Of a stretch of DNA of 64,000 nt, positions 17,195-25,132 are shown in pieces. The DNA is taken from assembly GCF_050859505.1 (NCBI RefSeq), contig NZ_CP193934.1, positions 3,162,001-3,226,000 of the forward strand. Reading direction: 5' to 3'. Under the pieces are notes generated by a model. That model saw nothing but the letters and a program-made list of their open reading frames with translations, made no database searches and was not told the DNA's origin. The position numbers were made by a program, and so were the translations under genes. The first letter of the stretch is position 1, and every line of letters starts with the position of its first letter. The DNA is from Marinirhabdus sp050859505 (lineage in GTDB: Bacteria > Bacteroidota > Bacteroidia > Flavobacteriales > Flavobacteriaceae).

Positions 17195-17743
17195 ATGAAG
17201 CTTTCAAAATTACTATTACTGGCCATTTTATCTGTATTGGTCTCTTTTTGTTCAAAAGAAACCATTGAAGATAACACCCTAGAAAACGGTATCATTGCCA
17301 ATCGCCTTATTGATAACGATACAGGAGCTACAGGCAATATACAAGAGTGCGTAAACATAAATATTATTGCAGGTCAGAATTATGACGCAGGCGATTTTAC
17401 CATCGCAGTAAACGAAGTTGGAGATTTAGTTTTACGCTATGTAACAACAGGTGATTGGGAGTTAAATGCCATTCATCTATATGCAGGCGATTGCAACGAA
17501 ATACCAATGACCGGTTCTGGCAATCCAAAAGTAGGTCATTTTCCAATTAAACAAGAACTTCCAAACGGTACAACTGAATTTGAATATGTTTTGGAAACAA
17601 ATGGCACCCCATTTTGCGGTTGTATCGCAGCACATGCAGAAGTTAGCAGACCTGGTCAAAGTGAAACAGCTTGGGCAGAAGGAATGGATTTTCCTGGTAA
17701 TAACTGGGCCATGTTCGTAGAATTTTGCGGCTGTGCTTTCTAA
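17195..17743 (+). CDS. Cysteine-rich lipoprotein of unknown function
   Basis: 182 residues. The N-terminus is a lipoprotein signal with Cys19 in LVSFC, so the mature protein should be membrane-anchored. The mature part has six further cysteines, including two FCGC motifs (FCGCIAAHAE and the terminal FCGCAF), and reads as a beta-rich domain. I do not recognise a family. A strong terminator follows directly and serves the convergent Lrp gene as well. Confidence 0.75.
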   Translation: MKLSKLLLLAILSVLVSFCSKETIEDNTLENGIIANRLIDNDTGATGNIQECVNINIIAGQNYDAGDFTIAVNEVGDLVLRYVTTGDWELNAIHLYAGDCNEIPMTGSGNPKVGHFPIKQELPNGTTEFEYVLETNGTPFCGCIAAHAEVSRPGQSETAWAEGMDFPGNNWAMFVEFCGCAF

Positions 17744-17757
17744 AAAAATTTAAAATA

Positions 17758-17792
17758 AAAAAAGCCAGCTTCAAAAAGCTGGCTTTTTTTTT
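17758..17792. terminator. Bidirectional Rho-independent terminator
   Basis: AAGCCAGCTT (17762-17771), loop CAAA, AAGCTGGCTT (17776-17785), with an A run on the left and a T run on the right. It lies between convergent genes and can end both transcripts. Confidence 0.9.
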
Positions 17793-18249
17793 ATAACTCT
17801 ATGACTGTTGTGTTTTTAACCTGATTAATGGTAAAAGAACTTGTAGTGCTCCCAACATGCTCCATGCTGGTTAATTTACGCACCATAAACTCTCTGAAAT
17901 GCTCCATATCTTTTACCAATACTTTCAACAAATAATCATAGTCGCCGCTTACGTGAAAGCATTCCATTACTTCGGGAAGTTGGCGCACTATAGTTTCAAA
18001 CTTAGTAATATTTTCTTCGCTATGTTTTACCAATTTAATATGGCAGAAAACCGTAAAACCTAAAGCAAGTTGCTTACTATCCAACAAAGCTACATACCGC
18101 TTAATAATCCCGGCTCTTTCCAGTTTTTTAATCCGTTCGTAAATAGCAGTGACCGAAAGGTTTAATTTTAAAGAAAGCTCTTTATTGGTTTGTTTTGCAT
18201 TTTGCTGAAGGTGTTTCAGTAAGTGTCTGTCTATAGTATCCAACTTCAC
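17791..18249 (-). CDS. Lrp/AsnC-family transcriptional regulator
   Basis: DNA-binding regulator responding to amino acids. The N-terminal helix-turn-helix (LSLKLNLSVTAIYERIKKLE) is followed by the RAM ligand-binding domain, with GDYDYLLKVLV typical of the family. I choose the GTG at 18249 (VKLDTIDRHLL), giving 152 residues, the usual Lrp length. The frame stays open to a Met at 18297, but that adds an atypical lysine-rich 16-residue tail. It is transcribed divergently from the Cys/Met PLP-enzyme gene, the likely target. Confidence 0.88.
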   Translation of the reverse strand: MKLDTIDRHLLKHLQQNAKQTNKELSLKLNLSVTAIYERIKKLERAGIIKRYVALLDSKQLALGFTVFCHIKLVKHSEENITKFETIVRQLPEVMECFHVSGDYDYLLKVLVKDMEHFREFMVRKLTSMEHVGSTTSSFTINQVKNTTVIEL

Positions 18250-18358
18250 TTTTTTTCGATTTTTTTTCTGAAAGTCCTTACGAAACAGAAGCAACACAGA
18301 AAATATTTCAGTAAAACTACTAAATAATAAGTTTTAAAACTGAATTAGCAGGGTAGTA

Positions 18359-18389
18359 TTGACATAAATTCTACGAGCACCTATTTTTG
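18359..18389 (+). promoter_or_regulatory. Promoter of the Cys/Met PLP-enzyme gene
   Basis: TTG at 18359-18361, 20-bp spacer, TATTTTTG at 18382-18389: a full match to the Bacteroidota promoter. The ATG follows 17 bp later. Confidence 0.7.
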
Positions 18390-18406
18390 GTAAAAATTAA
18401 AACCAC

Positions 18407-19618
18407 ATGAGCAAGCACGATTTTAAACCCGCAAACAATATACAAGACCTCCAATACTTTGGAGAATTTGGAGGTGTAAATCCTTCCATTTCAGATTCTT
18501 CAACCTATACATTTCTTTCAGCAAAAACAATGTTCGATACGTTCGAGGGCAATGCAGACGGATGCTATTTGTATTCAAGACACTCTACCCCCTCCAACTT
18601 ATATTTAGGGGAAGCGCTTGCAGCCATGGAAGGTACCGAAACTGCGAATGTAGCTGCCAGTGGTATGGGAGCGATAACACCTACGCTACTTCAGTTTTGC
18701 CAGGCAGGAGATCATATTGTTTCTAGCCGAACTATTTACGGTGGAACCTATGCATTTTTAAAGAATTTCGCCCCAAGAATGGACATACATACTTCATTTG
18801 TAGACATTACAAAACTTGAGGTTGTTGAAGCTGCCATTACCCCAGAAACCAAAGTGCTTTTTTGTGAATGTGTTTCCAACCCGTTACTTGAAATCGCAGA
18901 TATTGAAGGACTTTCTAAGCTAGCAAAAAAACACAATATTCCTTTATTGGTAGACAATACTTTTTCACCACTTACTATTTCCCCTGTTAAGCTGGGAGCA
19001 GATGTGGTGATGCATAGTTTAACCAAATTTATAAACGGAGCCAGTGATACTATGGGGGGCGTTGTTTGCGGTACTCAAGAATTAATTGACACCCTGCGCA
19101 ACGTAAATGACGGAGCATGCATGCTATTAGGAGCGTCTATGGACAGTTTGCGGGCGGCTTCCATTTTAAAAAACCTAAGGACCCTTCATATTAGAATACA
19201 ACAGCACAGTAAAAATGCACTGTTTTTAGCTGAAAAATTTGAAGCAGATGGTTTACGAACCGTGTACCCAGGCCTTAAAAGCCATCCAGGTCACGAGTTA
19301 ATGAAGAGACAAATGAATCCTCAATACGGTTTTGGAGGAATGCTTACCATAGATGCGGGTTCTATAGACAAAGCAAATGAATTAATGGAGTTAATGCAGG
19401 AGCGTAATCTTGGATATTTGGCCGTGAGTTTAGGCTTTTATAAAACATTATTTAGCGCGCCAGGCTCTTCAACCTCTTCGGAAATACCTGAAGAAGAACA
19501 AGCTGAAATGGGCTTAACAGACGGGTTAATACGTTTCTCTATTGGGCTGGATGCAGATATTGAGCGTACATACGAGATGATGAATGCGTGTATGAAAGAA
19601 ATTGGGATTTTGAATTAA
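18407..19618 (+). CDS. Cys/Met metabolism PLP-dependent enzyme (methionine gamma-lyase-like)
   Basis: PLP enzyme of the cystathionine gamma-synthase/methionine gamma-lyase fold, 403 residues. YSRHSTPSN and AASGMGAI bind PLP phosphate; the PLP lysine lies in HSLTKFINGASD; the C-terminal APGSSTSSEIP is the substrate-carboxylate loop. The remaining candidates are gamma-lyase, O-acetylhomoserine sulfhydrylase or cystathionine lyase, which sequence reading alone cannot separate. A divergent Lrp regulator suggests amino-acid-controlled, probably catabolic, expression. Confidence 0.85.
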   Translation: MSKHDFKPANNIQDLQYFGEFGGVNPSISDSSTYTFLSAKTMFDTFEGNADGCYLYSRHSTPSNLYLGEALAAMEGTETANVAASGMGAITPTLLQFCQAGDHIVSSRTIYGGTYAFLKNFAPRMDIHTSFVDITKLEVVEAAITPETKVLFCECVSNPLLEIADIEGLSKLAKKHNIPLLVDNTFSPLTISPVKLGADVVMHSLTKFINGASDTMGGVVCGTQELIDTLRNVNDGACMLLGASMDSLRAASILKNLRTLHIRIQQHSKNALFLAEKFEADGLRTVYPGLKSHPGHELMKRQMNPQYGFGGMLTIDAGSIDKANELMELMQERNLGYLAVSLGFYKTLFSAPGSSTSSEIPEEEQAEMGLTDGLIRFSIGLDADIERTYEMMNACMKEIGILN

Positions 19619-19675
19619 CAAAGCTCGAAACAAGAACGATGTAACGAGCTCTTTAGTAGGGTATACAAAAAAGAT

Positions 19676-20972
19676 TTATTTTTTTGAATTCAAGAGTTGG
19701 TTCACCATACCTTTCAATTCTTCAATATCTTTTTGTTGCTTTTCAATTTGAGCTTGTTGTTCCTGAACAGCTTTAACGAGAGGGACTACAAAAGTGGAAT
19801 AGGATAAGCTATAGATATCAGATTCATTTTGCGGAGTATGGATTCCATCAAAATTATAGTTGAGTTCTTTTGCTACCTTTTCAACTTGTTGCGCTAAAAA
19901 TCCTGACTCCATTTTATTGGTGTTTTTTGCTATTTCAGACTGCATTGTATACTCACTATATTTAGCTCTATCAAAATTATATTGGACAGGTCGTAAACGT
20001 TTTATAAACTCCAAACCAGGGATATTATCTGTAATATTATATTTAAATCTTTCGTCTGATGGGTTTGAAAAAGCCACTTGGCCTTCAATAATCGTGATAG
20101 AAGAATTTCCTAAACGAATTTTGTTTGCAGTGCCATTGTATGTACTATATCCAATAGCAATAGAATTATTGCCTTGTGCTTGTGCTTGCTTACCTATTGC
20201 TATAGAATTATTTCCTGAAGTGTAAGAGTTTGCTCCCAAAGAAATTGAATTCTCTCCTTGAGATTGTGATGATTTTCCAATTGCTTCCTTGGGACTGTGT
20301 ATTTCTCCCTATGGAAATTGAATTTGAACTATCTGAGTCCGAGTTATCACCTATACTGATGGAATAATCGGAGCTTGTTTTTGCTCCATTTCCCAATACT
20401 ATACTATGCGAAGCCCCTCTACCATCATAATCGGCATTTGAGCCAATAAATATATTATTAGAAGCTCCTCGAACACTCGTTTGTGCTCCAGCTCCTTCTC
20501 CTAAAAATACAGATCCATCGGTATTTAAAACCTCAATTTGACCTTTTGTTGTAATTCTAGTTCTTGAAATATTATTTGTTTTAAACACAAGTGCCTTATT
20601 GTCTGTTGTTCCTAAAAAATTTGTGGTACCCCCATCAGTATTAGAGTTTCCTTCAAGAGCCCATCCCTGAGATGTTGGACCTGCTTCCCTATCAGAAATT
20701 TTATTCCACTCAGTACCACTCCAGAAATAAAACCCTGAGCTAAGTCCACCTGAAGTTGATGTATTATACACCAATAAGCTAATTGCTGGATTTAAAATTG
20801 TTGTAGTATCTGAAATTCCAGAAAGTGCTACACGAGGGAGTAGTATCCCTTTATCTGTGGCTGACACATCAAGAATACTGGATGAATCTGGATGGGTTGT
20901 GTTTATTCCAACTTGAGAAAAACTCCAAAGAGATACAAATAATAGAAGTGTAGAAATGTAAGCTTTTTTCAT
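19676..20972 (-). pseudogene. Surface protein with YadA-head-like repeats and S74 chaperone domain, split by a frameshift
   Basis: The first frame (20972 to about 20282) encodes a signal peptide ending SFSQ, the flavobacterial start VGINTTHPDSSSILDVS, and a run of 14-residue repeats (SIVLGNGAKTSSDY, SISIGDNSDSDSSN, SISIGRNTQSQGSN). At 20277-20284 the frame shifts. The second frame continues the repeats (IGKSSQSQGEN, SISLGANSYTSGNN, SIAIGKQAQAQGNN) and ends in an S74 intramolecular-chaperone domain (SDERFKYNITDNI, ending in a coiled coil). The fourth repeat lacks its first three residues, so loss of 11 nt between two GCAATT copies explains the shift. It could be a dead gene, a phase-variable gene or a sequencing error. 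Confidence 0.8.
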
Positions 20973-21230
20973 AATTTAATTTAATTTGGAGTGCAAACCT
21001 AATACGGTTTAGTAAATCTGCAATACCCAAAAATTAATTATTCGATATAACATCTTAATTACCCGATGAATTACGCTGTTTTTCTATATTTTATAATAAA
21101 ATTTAATATTTTTCCTACAAATCCTTAGATTACAATACATTAATGTTTTTATAATGTTCTTCTTACGTTTTTTAATTTGCACAACTTTTTACAAAATCGT
21201 AACATTACATTTCATTTCAACCAAGTAAAT

Positions 21231-22706
21231 ATGCAAGAAAAAGACAACCTCTCCGAAATAGACATTGAAAAACAACACATTATGGATAACAAAGAGCTCT
21301 CTATCTGGGAAGCACTTATTCCTGTTGTAATTTTGATGGCGTTGTTAGCGTATAATATTTTTTTAAAAGACGGAGAATGGTTGGGGGAATATTCTAATCA
21401 GTATATCTTACTCATGGGTGGTATGGTGGCAGCCATTGTTGGGTTTTTAAATAAAGTATCGCTTGGCGTTATGCTTGCTGAAGTTTGGGAAAACCTAAAA
21501 AGTGTTTTTGTGCCTATTATGATATTGCTGTTGGTAGGAGCCCTGGCAGGAACCTGGCTCATTAGTGGCGTAATTCCCGCCATGGTGTACTACGGACTGC
21601 AAGTATTGAGTCCTGAAATTTTCTTACCCGCCTCCGTAATTATCGCTGCCATCATTTCTATAGCTACCGGAAGTTCTTGGACTACTTCAGCTACGGTAGG
21701 AATTGCTTTAGTAGGAATTGGAACCGCATTGGGAATTAATCCTGGAATGATTGCAGGAGCCGTGATTTCTGGTGCTTATTTTGGAGATAAAATGTCGCCC
21801 TTAAGTGATACGACCAACTTAGCCCCTGCCATGGCTGGAACCGATTTGTTTACCCACATAAAATATATGGCATGGACTACGGTGCCTACTATTATCATTA
21901 CGCTGATTGTCTTCGGAATTATAAGCGCTACAATGGAAGTTACGGGAGATGCAGATATAAGCGGGTTATTAGCAACCATAGACGCAACTTTTAATACAAC
22001 CCCTTGGTTGTTTATTGTACCTGTAATTGTTATCGCTTTAATTCTGTTTAAAACAAAACCACTTATCGCCTTATCGATGGGGGTAGTATCGGCAATAATT
22101 GTTGCTATAATTTTTCAGTCTGATATACTATCACAATTAGGTGAATCTAAGATAAGTGCTATTACTAATGCCATTTTTACAGATACGGCCATTATAACCG
22201 AAAATGAAAAATTAAACGACCTATTTTCTGCCGGCGGAATGTTGGGGATGCTCTGGACTATTTTCCTAATTATCTGTGCCATGGTTTTTGGTGGTATCAT
22301 GGATGGGATTGGTGCGTTATCCAGAATTACAAAATCGTTACTCGCTATGGCCACAAGTATTTTTGGTTTGTTTGCGAGCACTGTCATTAGCTGTTTGGGA
22401 CTTAATGCCGTAGCAAGTGATCAATATCTTGCGATTGTAATTCCAGGAAAAATGTTTAAAAAAGCATACGAAGATAGAGGATTAGCTCCTGAAAATTTAT
22501 CCAGAACCTTGGAAGATAGTGGTACGGTAACTTCAGTGTTAATTCCTTGGAATACCTGTGGTGCCTACCAAAGTGGTGTATTAGGCGTTGGGGTAGCTGA
22601 ATATTTTTTCTATGCTATTTTTAATTGGTTAAGCCCATTTATGACCTTATTATTTGCCGCCTTCAGAATAAAAATAAAGATGCTGCGTGAGCCAAAAACG
22701 GTTTAA
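21231..22706 (+). CDS. nhaC: Na+/H+ antiporter, NhaC family
   Basis: Inner-membrane sodium/proton exchanger with about 11 hydrophobic segments across 491 residues. Typical NhaC/IT-superfamily stretches include ATGSSWTTSATVGIAL, GAYFGDKMSPLSDTTNLAP and LEDSGTVTSVLIPWNTCGAY. I start at the ATG at 21231; the frame extends upstream only to a TTG at 21177 that lies in the probable promoter. Internal Met codons nearer the first membrane segment are possible. It ends in a good terminator and stands alone, fitting salt homeostasis in a marine organism. Confidence 0.9.
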   Translation: MQEKDNLSEIDIEKQHIMDNKELSIWEALIPVVILMALLAYNIFLKDGEWLGEYSNQYILLMGGMVAAIVGFLNKVSLGVMLAEVWENLKSVFVPIMILLLVGALAGTWLISGVIPAMVYYGLQVLSPEIFLPASVIIAAIISIATGSSWTTSATVGIALVGIGTALGINPGMIAGAVISGAYFGDKMSPLSDTTNLAPAMAGTDLFTHIKYMAWTTVPTIIITLIVFGIISATMEVTGDADISGLLATIDATFNTTPWLFIVPVIVIALILFKTKPLIALSMGVVSAIIVAIIFQSDILSQLGESKISAITNAIFTDTAIITENEKLNDLFSAGGMLGMLWTIFLIICAMVFGGIMDGIGALSRITKSLLAMATSIFGLFASTVISCLGLNAVASDQYLAIVIPGKMFKKAYEDRGLAPENLSRTLEDSGTVTSVLIPWNTCGAYQSGVLGVGVAEYFFYAIFNWLSPFMTLLFAAFRIKIKMLREPKTV

Positions 22707-22730
22707 CTAACGCTATATAATTCAAAATAA

Positions 22731-22768
22731 AATGCTTCAGAAAATAGAATTTCTGAAGCATTTTTATT
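22731..22768. terminator. Rho-independent terminator behind nhaC
   Basis: AATGCTTCAGAAA (22731-22743), loop ATAGAA, TTTCTGAAGCATT (22750-22762), then T-rich sequence. Confidence 0.85.
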
Positions 22769-22806
22769 TAACGGAACTTTATAAGAATTCAGTTTCCACT
22801 TTCTTT

Positions 22807-22834
22807 TTGATTGAAGTTTTAATAGCTACTTTTG
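22807..22834 (+). promoter_or_regulatory. Promoter of ahpC
   Basis: TTG at 22807-22809, 17-bp spacer, TACTTTTG at 22827-22834: perfect match. The leader to the ATG at 22904 is about 60 nt. No OxyR-type site was recognised. Confidence 0.7.
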
Positions 22835-22903
22835 CACTCTGAAAATAGGGGCTAAAAAGCTAACTGTTTTCAGTAAAAAAGTAACATTCTAAAACACAAT
22901 TTT

Positions 22904-23548
22904 ATGGCCTTTGTAGGTAAAAAATTTCCAAATCTTAACGTAGATGCAACCGATAAAACGGGGGTTACACGTAAGATCAATATTCTTGAAACTGCTCAAA
23001 AAGAGAACAAAAAAGTAATCCTTTTCTGGTATCCAAAAGATTTCACTTTTGTTTGTCCAACAGAGTTACACGCTTTCCAGGCTGCAATGACGGAATTCGA
23101 AAAGAGAAACACCCTTGTTATTGGCGCTTCTTGTGACACCCCAGAGGTTCACTTTGCGTGGTTAAACACTCCAAAAAACCACGGGGGTATTGAAGGTGTA
23201 ACCTACCCAATCCTCGCAGATACGAATCGCAATCTTGCGAACCAATTAGACATCCTAGACATTACCAACGAACGTTTTGACGAAGAAACAGGAGCCGTAT
23301 TGGTTGACGGTGATAACGTTACTTACCGTGCTACTTATCTCATTGATGAGGAAGGAACAGTTTTCCACGAAAGTGTAAACCATATGCCGTTAGGTAGAAA
23401 TACATCAGAATTTATACGATTGATAGATGCCTATACACACGTTCAGAAAAATGGTGAAGTGTGCCCAGCAAATTGGCAGGAAGGCGCTACAGCAATGAAT
23501 GCAGATCGTGAAGGTGTTGCCGACTATCTTTCACAACATTTAAACTAA
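22904..23548 (+). CDS. ahpC: Peroxiredoxin, AhpC/typical 2-Cys type
   Basis: Thiol peroxidase reducing hydrogen peroxide and organic peroxides. The peroxidatic Cys51 is in FTFVCPTEL and the resolving Cys187 in GEVCPANW, so it is a typical 2-Cys enzyme of 214 residues. No AhpF is adjacent; reduction is likely by thioredoxin. It is monocistronic, with its own promoter and terminator. Confidence 0.93.
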   Translation: MAFVGKKFPNLNVDATDKTGVTRKINILETAQKENKKVILFWYPKDFTFVCPTELHAFQAAMTEFEKRNTLVIGASCDTPEVHFAWLNTPKNHGGIEGVTYPILADTNRNLANQLDILDITNERFDEETGAVLVDGDNVTYRATYLIDEEGTVFHESVNHMPLGRNTSEFIRLIDAYTHVQKNGEVCPANWQEGATAMNADREGVADYLSQHLN

Positions 23549-23600
23549 TTCTTGCAAAGTATTAGTTTATTTAATTAAGTACATATGTTAGGTTAAACGT

Positions 23601-23634
23601 AACCCGCTTTCAGCAATGAGAGCGGGTTTTTTTT
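23601..23634 (+). terminator. Rho-independent terminator behind ahpC
   Basis: AACCCGCT (23601-23608) pairs with AGCGGGTT (23621-23628). The stem continues inward to about 12 bp around a GCAA loop and is followed by a T run. Confidence 0.9.
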
Positions 23635-23683
23635 ACCAAAAACTGTCCTATTTATACATTTAAGAAAGCTTTACCATCGCATA

Positions 23684-23691
23684 TAATTTTG
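23684..23691 (+). promoter_or_regulatory. Candidate -7 box for tpx
   Basis: TAATTTTG, matching TAnnTTTG, 44 bp before the tpx ATG; no TTG seen at the expected distance upstream. Confidence 0.4.
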
Positions 23692-23735
23692 AATGCCTAT
23701 TTTTATATTTCAAATTAAAACTAATATAAATACAT

Positions 23736-24236
23736 ATGGCTCAAATAACGCTAGGGGGGACTCCCACCGAAACTTCAGGAAATATCCCACAACAGAACAC
23801 TAAACTTTCAAATTTTAGCCTTACGGCAAGCGATCTTTCTACTAAAAAGTTAAGTGATTACGATGGCTCTAGAAAAGTACTGAACATTTTCCCTAGTGTA
23901 GACACAGGGGTTTGTGCCACTTCAGCAAGAAAATTTAATGAAGAAGCATCCAAACTTGATAATACGAAAGTGTTTTGCATTTCACGTGACCTTCCATTTG
24001 CCCAGGCGCGCTTTTGTGCTGCCGAAGGTCTAAACAACGTAGAAATGTTAAGTGATTTTAAAGAGGGTAGTTTTGGAAAAGAGAATGGACTAGAAATCAC
24101 GAATGGAGCTTTTGAAGGATTACACTCGAGAGTTGTACTTGTTTTAGACGAAAATAATAACATTATCCATAGTGAGCAAGTTTCAGAAATTGGGGAAGAA
24201 CCCGATTATGAATCGGCTTTAAAAGTATTGCGTTAA
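23736..24236 (+). CDS. tpx: Thiol peroxidase, Tpx type (atypical 2-Cys)
   Basis: Peroxiredoxin reducing lipid and alkyl hydroperoxides with thioredoxin. Peroxidatic Cys60 is in PSVDTGVCATSARKF and resolving Cys94 in AQARFCAAEG, the Tpx arrangement. 166 residues is standard. Its TAA shares its final A with the dgkA ATG (TAATG), so translation is probably coupled. Confidence 0.94.
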   Translation: MAQITLGGTPTETSGNIPQQNTKLSNFSLTASDLSTKKLSDYDGSRKVLNIFPSVDTGVCATSARKFNEEASKLDNTKVFCISRDLPFAQARFCAAEGLNNVEMLSDFKEGSFGKENGLEITNGAFEGLHSRVVLVLDENNNIIHSEQVSEIGEEPDYESALKVLR

Positions 24237-24595
24237 TGTGGAATACATTCCTAGGCAAACGATTAAAAGGCTTTAAATACGCTGCCAAAGGAGCCTATAT
24301 GCTGGTAAAAAATGAAGCCAGCATACAGGTTCAGTTTGTCATCTCTTTACTTATGATTGGCGCAGGTTTTTATTTTGAAATCTCTGCGACAGAATGGCTG
24401 GCACAAATGCTCGCTATCGGCATGGTACTTAGCATAGAAGGGCTTAACACTGCCGCCGAAGAAATCGCCAATTTTGTACACCCAGATTTCCACAACAAAA
24501 TTGGCTATATTAAAGATGTAGCGGCTGGAGCTGTATTTTTTGCTGCAGGAATTGCGGTTATTGTAGGATGTATCATTTATATTCCTAAGTTTTAA
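24236..24595 (+). CDS. dgkA: Diacylglycerol/undecaprenol kinase
   Basis: Small integral membrane lipid kinase recycling diacylglycerol or undecaprenol. 119 residues with three hydrophobic segments and the family motif EGLNTAAEEIANFV, which holds the catalytic Glu. Homologues in Gram-positives use undecaprenol; which lipid is used here is not decided. It overlaps tpx by one base and lies 1 bp before the next gene. Confidence 0.9.
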   Translation: MWNTFLGKRLKGFKYAAKGAYMLVKNEASIQVQFVISLLMIGAGFYFEISATEWLAQMLAIGMVLSIEGLNTAAEEIANFVHPDFHNKIGYIKDVAAGAVFFAAGIAVIVGCIIYIPKF

Positions 24596-24596
24596 A

Positions 24597-25040
24597 ATGA
24601 AGTGGCTCCTACTCTTTTTAAGTTGCTTTTGCCTAAGTGGCTGTTCCTACCTCACAGATTTCTATATTTTCAACACTTCGGAAGAACTTATTACCATTAG
24701 CTACAAAACAAAAAAAACTGAAGCATACCATCCTTTTGTCACAGCACCAAAAATAGCTAGTTTCAAAAACTTAAAGAATGTTGGCAAAAAGGAAACTACA
24801 CAGGTTGCCATTGAAATAAAAGATTCCCTTAACATCATGGTAACCTTACAACCCAAACAGGCACTATGGATTGGTGTGGACAGAAATTTTATTTTGAAAA
24901 ATGACCGGCAGCAACTAGAGGAAAATCTGGACTATCTAACCATTACACAAGGACAGAAAATCATAAAATATAGTGCAAAAGACATAGCATCTCAATTTGA
25001 TGAATTCACCTATAAAATTGTTGGTATTGCGGTTGAATAA
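24597..25040 (+). CDS. Small lipoprotein of unknown function
   Basis: 147 residues. Lipoprotein signal with Cys16 in LSGC. The mature part is a small beta-rich domain (EELITISYK, QVAIEIKDSLNIMVTL) of no family I recognise. It starts 1 bp after the dgkA stop, so it is co-expressed with tpx and dgkA and may have an envelope role. Confidence 0.75.
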   Translation: MKWLLLFLSCFCLSGCSYLTDFYIFNTSEELITISYKTKKTEAYHPFVTAPKIASFKNLKNVGKKETTQVAIEIKDSLNIMVTLQPKQALWIGVDRNFILKNDRQQLEENLDYLTITQGQKIIKYSAKDIASQFDEFTYKIVGIAVE

Positions 25041-25105
25041 CTTCTCCTAAATTTCAGGTATATCATTTTACCCCTTTTAAAATTTTTATGTAGTTTGTAA
25101 CGTTG

Positions 25106-25113
25106 TATTTTTG
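25106..25113 (+). promoter_or_regulatory. Promoter -7 box for ftsK
   Basis: TATTTTTG, a perfect TAnnTTTG, 20 bp before the ATG at 25133. It makes any start upstream of 25133 unlikely. Confidence 0.6.
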
Positions 25114-25132
25114 CACGACGATACTAGTATTT

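Noticed and set aside
19622..19650. AGCTCG/CGAGCT hairpin behind the Cys/Met PLP-enzyme gene as a terminator
   Set aside because: The stem is only 6 bp with a 17-nt loop and no real T run.
19676..20972. Prophage tail fibre (S74 domain is common in phage tail spikes)
   Set aside because: It has a signal peptide and the VGINTTHPDSS start typical of flavobacterial surface proteins, and no other phage gene is nearby.
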